The position numbers and the translations under genes are program-made. DNA of 64,000 bases from Cyathus striatus (Eukaryota > Basidiomycota > Agaricomycetes > Agaricales > Nidulariaceae): assembly GCA_025738555.1 (NCBI GenBank), contig JAOVFP010000014.1, positions 3,764,115-3,828,114 on the forward strand. The letters are read 5' to 3'. Shown here piece after piece: positions 58,603 to 64,000 of the stretch. Below the pieces are notes generated by a model. It had not been told where the DNA came from. It did no database searches and saw only the letters and a list, made by a program, of their open reading frames with translations. Positions within the stretch are counted from its first letter, which is position 1. Every line of letters starts with the position of its first letter.

Positions 58603-59435
58603 CGACTCGTCCGATGGTTGCGATTCGAAGCGAAGTCGGTTCGAAATCGTCGATTAGATTAATCTTGTACTCGTTCTCTTGCGCCTGGATTCTTGTCATT
58701 TATATCGCTGCACGTCTGGATACTGCCAGATATCCACCCACCTCAACCTCTCGTTTCTATCTCATTCACTAGATCTGCGTCATCTCCTATGAAATTCCCT
58801 CCATACCTTCTATGTGCTTTATGTAGCTCACTTGGTTCCCGACTTGTTATGAAATTCCTTTCGATCTTCTTTAGTATAGCAGCGGCATGAAATCTCCAAT
58901 GTTTTAATAGCGCACTACTTGTAACTTGACGATACAGCATGTCTCATAAGCTATAGAGTAGTACATATAGATGAATACGAATTTTACACATGTATAGTTT
59001 TCTTATATTTGGTTTTGTTCGGACATCAGCCAAAAGGTTCGCGAATCCAAACAACTTGAACCTTCCATCGTCTCTGTCAAGTCATTACTGGTATGGTCAT
59101 TATTCATCATAGATCGCACCCCCTGAAGCTAAACCTATTAAATACAGTACCGACCAAATGCTACAGTGCAACCAGTCACTTCGCATCACCTGATTTGGCA
59201 GGGAGCCATCACTTTTGGCGCAACTTCCACTACATTTCTTAGACAGCTTATTTTCACTTAAAACCATGTTTTACAATGAAAGACATAGTAGTTCTACTTA
59301 TGGTGTGCTTTCCAAGTCATTTGGGCGAATTTTTTTTTTCATCCTTCGGAAAAGTGAAACAACCCCTATTACGTAATTAAGTGTATACCAAATAAGGAAA
59401 TTTATTATGTAATACACTGTGGGCACATGCAAACC
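58603..59435. other. Intergenic subtelomeric DNA
   Basis: No gene supported. Small frames at 58693-58890 and on the opposite strand have no motif. Confidence 0.4.
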
Positions 59436-59938
59436 TCAAGCTCGAGAAATAATATTGGTGTCTGTCCATGCACTTTTAGGAACACGACGATGCAAAGTAT
59501 ATGTTTTCACAGCATATGCAGCCTGTCGGATAAAGGCACGAGCCTTTTTTGTCTTCCCATTTGGGTTTCTCCACTGTGTTATGCGTGCCGCCTTTGCAAA
59601 ATGCTCAGGAATGATGTCAGCATTTTCACGCCTCTCCTTGCGTTTTACAAGCTATACTGATGAGTCCGAAAATATTCCTGAAATAGATTAGACACTGTGC
59701 TTACCATTATCTGCTTTTTCTCTAGAGAAGTTTGATTATCCCCTCCGTTTGCAAGCATTGTGGTGAGAACTTGGTCCTTGAGTTCTATTTCGGTCTCGGA
59801 TTCCACGATGTCATTGACTGGCAGTTTGAATATTGGATCCTGTAAGACTTCAGCATTATTTTGAATTGGTTCCCCATGTTTTGCTGCTTCACGTCAGAGA
59901 GCAGCTTCTCGTTTTCCACTCCGCTTCCTCTTAGGCAT
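59436..59938 (-). pseudogene. Small basic protein gene of unknown family, with in-frame stop
   Basis: The minus-strand ATG at 59938 gives MPKRKRSGKREAAL and then TGA. The same frame continues with REAAKHGEPIQNNAEVLQDP and DIVESETEIELKDQVLTTML to KKQIM. A 53-bp intron (gtaagcac...tatag) follows, then VKRKERRENADIIPEHFAKA, ARITQWRNPNGKTKKARAFI and ending KSAWTDTNIISRA before TGA 59436-59438. About 150 codons in all. Apart from the early TGA the model is clean. It may be recently inactivated, or start at a later ATG. No family recognised. Confidence 0.45.
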
Positions 59939-60409
59939 GATGTAGACTATGAGAATGTAGGAAACTCATTGCTAAGCTCTCAAGGAAAGTAATTTTTTTT
60001 TACCAAGCGATACATCAGTTAGTCAGATTCTATTTTTATGTCAAGGAACTGCCCGAAGATACCCCCAAAAGAAATGATCCCTCATCCAAAATGTGAAACA
60101 CCGTGGGAATAATTGAGATTACATCGTAAATCGACGTATTTTCATATGTTTCCTTACCAAAAAAATGTCAAAAAAATGTACAAAAATTTCTTTCCCCTAG
60201 AAAATGACGTGTTGGAGAGCTTCCCAGTTGCACTGTATGTGCACAGCTATATTACGAGAATATCATTTTCCAACATCGCCATTAGGTTGTGGGAACGACG
60301 AGTAATCAGTAAACGCTGAAGGGTTGCTAGCACATCAGTCCCTCTAACATCCCCACGTCTTCCCTCCCTTGTCTTGTTGAACTTGTCTAGTGTTGAACGT
60401 TGAACCTCA

Positions 60410-63306
60410 ATGTTTGGTACGTGTGTATATGTTTTACGCGCAACGTGGTTGTAGACCAATATTTCAGACACCAGCAACCACACCGCCGACCAATCTGTAA
60501 TTGCCGCCCTCACTGTTCACTCTCATGAACGGGGAGAAGGGGTCTTGGTTGACTTAACTGAGCCTTCTGAGCTCTCAACCCTGAAATCAGAGCGAGCTGT
60601 AAAGCCGTTCAATGCTTTAGAACCAAAAAAGAAGGGGAAGAAGTCACAACAACGTACCCCACCCACCCATTTCAACCAGGCAAATCAAGACGAGAGCCCG
60701 GAAGAGAAACACGTTGCCATAACACAAAGTAGTGAGGTGTGTTCTACGAGTTCAAAAAGCAAAGGGAAGAAAATAGTACAGGCCAATGAGAGGAAAGCAG
60801 AAGACAGCAATGAATTGGAGCCCGTTGCTATGCAGCCTTCCGAGCTGACGCCTCAGATATCAGAGCAGGATGTGGAAGAACCAATTGTCGTTGTTCAACC
60901 CCCTTCTAAGCAGAACCTGCACACGTCAGAGGACTCCAACATAAGCCCCATCAAGCTACCAAGTGAAGAGCACGCCGATCATATAGAAGACGATCCACCC
61001 TCAGCCCTCAGGAAGGTACCCAACCAGTGTTCAGATAATGGACGTTCGGAAGAGGATTCCACATGCCAACTCCAACAGCCAAATCATATGTCAACATCCC
61101 GGAGATCCTCTTTGTCTGTAGGCTTTGCGCCACGACTGGTAAACCAAGGGTATTCAATCAATTTTTGAAAACGATAGCATGTACTAATATAGTCTATACA
61201 GAACGTCTGATTTATTTCATGGCTCAAGGGAGTTCATTGTAAATGGAGGAGAATTTCACAGTGTGGCTGGGAACATGATTCAACGTACCGGTATGTTGTG
61301 AACGTGTTATTTCGCCCAGTTAGCAGCGCCCTCATTCAAGTTTGTGCCTTGTAGATCAGGCCTTTTATTTTCCATCCCCTGTAGTAAGTTATATTCCACC
61401 ATTATTATTACGCTTTTAATGAGAAAAACAAGAATCATTCCACGGTTCCCCATCCTGAAATGATAGAAGAAAAGGATAGTCATGTATATGCTCGTCTTTT
61501 ATGGCCGAAAGGCCGAGGGTTTCCTTTGTGGTGCCCAAATCCAAATAGGAACCTTTATCCGGACTACATTGCAAGTGGCATTCGCATAGGAGACGTCGGC
61601 ATTATCACCTCCAACGGCGAATTCGATTTTCTCTTCAATATTTGTCTTTCCGCCGATCATCCTATAAACGGGAATCGTGTCCCAGAGGGATTTAAGCCGA
61701 TAGCAAAACCAGATCCTGTAGATATGAATTCCGATACTGAACAGTTTCCCGGGGCTTTCTTAATGAGTAAATCAATAAACGGGAAAACAGGAACACGAAC
61801 ATCGCCTCCGTAAGTAGCCAGGTCGAATCATTTATTCGCTAGTTTATTCTTATCATAAACTGTTATAGGTTAGGTGCAGAAAGTGACTACTACTTCCAAT
61901 GCACGCATTATGAAGGCGCAATTCTCATTCTGCCAGAAGGTTCATACAGAGAAGATCTTCGAAATTTGGGTACCTTTCGCAGGTATGCGACTACGAATGG
62001 TGAATCGTGGTATCGATATGCAAATGGACCACGAGGAAGAGAGGCTGTGAATGGATCAATTCATCTTGTAACTGGTTACGACAAAAGTACATCTTGGGCC
62101 TTAGGAGCTTTTTCACACAGGAACTCCTCTGCATCTGGTTTAATCAACCTTCAATTCAGTGCCACTACCGTGAATAGTGGGCATAGCAGCAGCTCGGAAC
62201 AGATTTACACTTATCACTGGAACCAATCTGGCCCCGCGCAAGTAAAATATGGACCAATGCCCGTTTCCAGCGTGATGAATCAGAGCTTGTTTGTGCGTTC
62301 ATTTTGTGTCGAACTCAATACCAGTATATGGACTCGATTCTTTGGGAGGGAATGGTTGTACAGGTGAAGCCTAACATAAACATGACGGCCGAAGGCGTTA
62401 TTTCACAATCAAACTATATTCCATTCAGCTCTGGAGGACTGGAACATTTTTCAGAATACCAAAACTCGGGAACAGGGCTCAATGAGCAGACATGTGTAAT
62501 GAATATACTCGAAGATGAATGCAATGCTACTGCTATCCCAACATTCAGCAGTCCTTCTGATGTGAGTTTGCCATATTATTGTTGCTGTACAACTTTGACA
62601 TGATATAGATTATGCATCCTTCTCGAATGATCACACAATATCTGCTTGAAAAGGTATGTATTCTTGTCTTATTAAACGATGTCTATATTCATGGTTCCAC
62701 TTACAATATAGGTTCCTACCGCAAGTGTAGCAATTGCGCATCATGACGACTGGAAGCTATTGATGAAAAAGGTATGGACATACCATATAGATTTTATGCC
62801 ATATCGCTCATCTGAAATAGGATGAAGAGATTATTCCCGAGTTCGAAGAATTAACGCAAAGGCTTGAGCATTTTTATTTCATTAAAGAAAATGGTTGTTG
62901 ATCATTGATTCTTTTGACCGTCCTCTGTGATATTCATATTTTGCTAGAATCAACTGAGGCAGTATTTCTAACTACCAAGGACTCAGCAACTGAATGCAAA
63001 CAAATGGACTTGAATGTCAAACAGAAGCAAAAAGAAAAACCCACTGAAACTGATGGTTATAAAGAATATGATCACCTGCCGAATAGCACAGATACATATA
63101 GTAATACCATGGCATCGACCCCGGCGGCTCCATCCCCATACGTATATGTTCAGGATTTCACGGACTCACCCGAATATCCTTCCCACATGAGTATTACACC
63201 ACCTTCAAGCAATACTCCACCTTCGTATGGAAAGTCTAACAGCCACGCTCAATTTCATCAATCAAGATTGAATTCCGACATCCGGCATTACGGCTTTCTC
63301 GGTTAG
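60410..63306 (+). CDS. Uncharacterised agaric-specific multi-exon protein (subtelomeric)
   Basis: About ten exons. Exon 1 is only ATGTTTG (60410-60416); a 51-bp intron leads to a hydrophilic, low-complexity region (60468 to about 61150). A GTATTC donor then joins TSDLFHGSREFIVNGGEFHS in frame, the 'F.G...F.I.GG.F..V.GN' motif seen at the start of many agaric proteins. Core blocks: VYARLLWPKGRGFPLWCPNP, IRIGDVGIITSNGEFDFLFN, ICLSADHPIN, then YEGAILILPEGSYREDLRNL, ESWYRYANGPRGREAVNGSI and HLVTGYDKSTSWALGAF. Later exons give MHPSRMITQYLLEK and VAIAHHDDWKLLMKK. It ends in a Pro/Ser tail at TAG 63304-63306. I recognise the family from mushroom genomes, where it has no assigned function. Near 62340-62400 the frame changes without a convincing intron, so that spot may be a frameshift. 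Confidence 0.65.
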
Positions 63307-63896
63307 ATTTTAGTATTCCGTAATCCTCATGCGAGAATACAATTCCATACCTATTATCTATAAATACATGAATTGAGTATAAAACTGCATATTCAAGAAT
63401 AAGTAACCACCCATTAAACTTATAGATTAATATTTGATATGGTTGTTCACTGCAATATACACTCTTCAGTGGCTAGTATCTATTGACTAACTATATCTTG
63501 ATTTTTTACTACTAGCAGACTTAAGCAGACACGAACTAGGGACTGACACGGATGGCTAGTGATGTGAAAGGGCTGGATATGGCGAAGCTCGGCTCAGCTA
63601 GTAGCAGCTAAACCGGTAACTTAGCTAAGACCAGCTCGGCTAATCGGCTAAGCCGCAGCTAGCGTTACTTCTTATGGTTAAGTATACTAGCACACCTGCA
63701 TCGTCCATTATTGTGGTGTAAGTTAGGTATGCTTGAAGTTTAGTATTAGTTATTCTTAAGAACTTCAATTCGGACTCGAAATAAAACATTAAAAGATAGT
63801 ATAATATGAGAACATACAATGTTTTAATAAATACAACATGTTTAGATAACATTAATTGTCATTGGAATCACGAGAGGAGTCATTTGCAGTCGCTAT
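63307..63896. other. Subtelomeric spacer
   Basis: About 590 bp between the last gene and the telomere. At 63590-63665 variants of agctcggct and ggctaagc recur (agctcggctcagct, agctaagaccagctcggct, cggctaagccgcagct), a short degenerate GC-rich repeat. The rest is AT-rich with no ORF of note. Confidence 0.5.
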
Positions 63897-64000
63897 GGGT
63901 TAGGGTTAGGGTTAGGGTTAGGGTTAGGGTTAGGGTTAGGGTTAGGGTTAGGGTTAGGGTTAGGGTTAGGGTTAGGGTTAGGGTTAGGGTTAGGGTTAGG
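63897..64000 (+). repeat. Telomere (TTAGGG)n
   Basis: Unbroken GGGTTA units from 63897 to the window end, about 17 copies, G-rich strand running 5' to 3' towards the end. This marks a right chromosome end. The repeat unit is the usual one in Agaricomycetes. Confidence 0.99.

Noticed and set aside
1..64000. tRNA, rRNA genes and CRISPR arrays
   Set aside because: No cloverleaf-compatible A/B box pairs, rRNA-like stretches or regularly spaced repeats were seen by eye. A tRNAscan-type search would be decisive for tRNAs.

Overview
The window is the right-hand end of a filamentous basidiomycete (Agaricomycetes-type) chromosome. It ends in about 104 bp of uninterrupted TTAGGG telomere repeat. Genes carry many short introns of about 50 bp with GTRNGT donors. 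The gene content (class I hydrophobin, fungal bestrophin, agaric-type F-box proteins, a Skn7-type receiver, a GMC oxidoreductase) fits an agaric or a close relative. No database search was possible, so the genus is left open. LAYOUT. 0-4 kb: a fungal bestrophin-type anion channel gene and a class I hydrophobin gene, both on the minus strand. 4-25 kb: a gene-poor, AT-rich stretch with two MITE-like inverted-repeat elements and two diverged copies of a 2.5-kb unit in opposite orientation (about 7.0-9.5 and 19.4-21.9 kb). Between the copies lies one intact gene for a CBM21/RVxF protein phosphatase 1 targeting subunit (Gac1 type). 25-28.3 kb: an F-box/LRR-like gene and an HSL-type alpha/beta hydrolase. 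29.7-44.8 kb: a decayed GMC oxidoreductase gene broken in two by a nested retrotransposon pair. The outer element is a copia-type element that encodes only Gag, with 323-bp LTRs and 5-bp target duplication ATATA. Inside its gag sits a Ty3/gypsy chromovirus with 206-bp LTRs and target duplication TTCAG. Both LTR pairs look identical by eye, so both insertions are recent. The gypsy element carries an unusual large extra ORF after the chromodomain integrase, and its main reading frames meet at ATGA stop/start overlaps. 46-57 kb: a full-length ABC-B exporter (Ste6/MDR layout), a second F-box gene and a proline-rich gene of unknown function. 57.7-64 kb: the subtelomere proper. It starts with a short interstitial telomere repeat abutting a 5'-truncated Skn7-type response-regulator fragment, followed by a small broken gene, a many-exon gene of an uncharacterised agaric family, and the telomere. 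HOW IT FITS TOGETHER. The genes do not form a pathway or cluster. The window reads as a mosaic: single-copy cellular genes (PP1 regulator, ABC exporter, bestrophin) interspersed with fast-evolving families (F-box, hydrophobin, subtelomeric family) and repeats. The nested insertion allows relative dating: GMC decay and a 69-bp tandem duplication, then the gag-only copia insertion, then the gypsy insertion. The telomere-repeat/Skn7 junction at 57.73 kb suggests that the last 6 kb may have been added to a former chromosome end.
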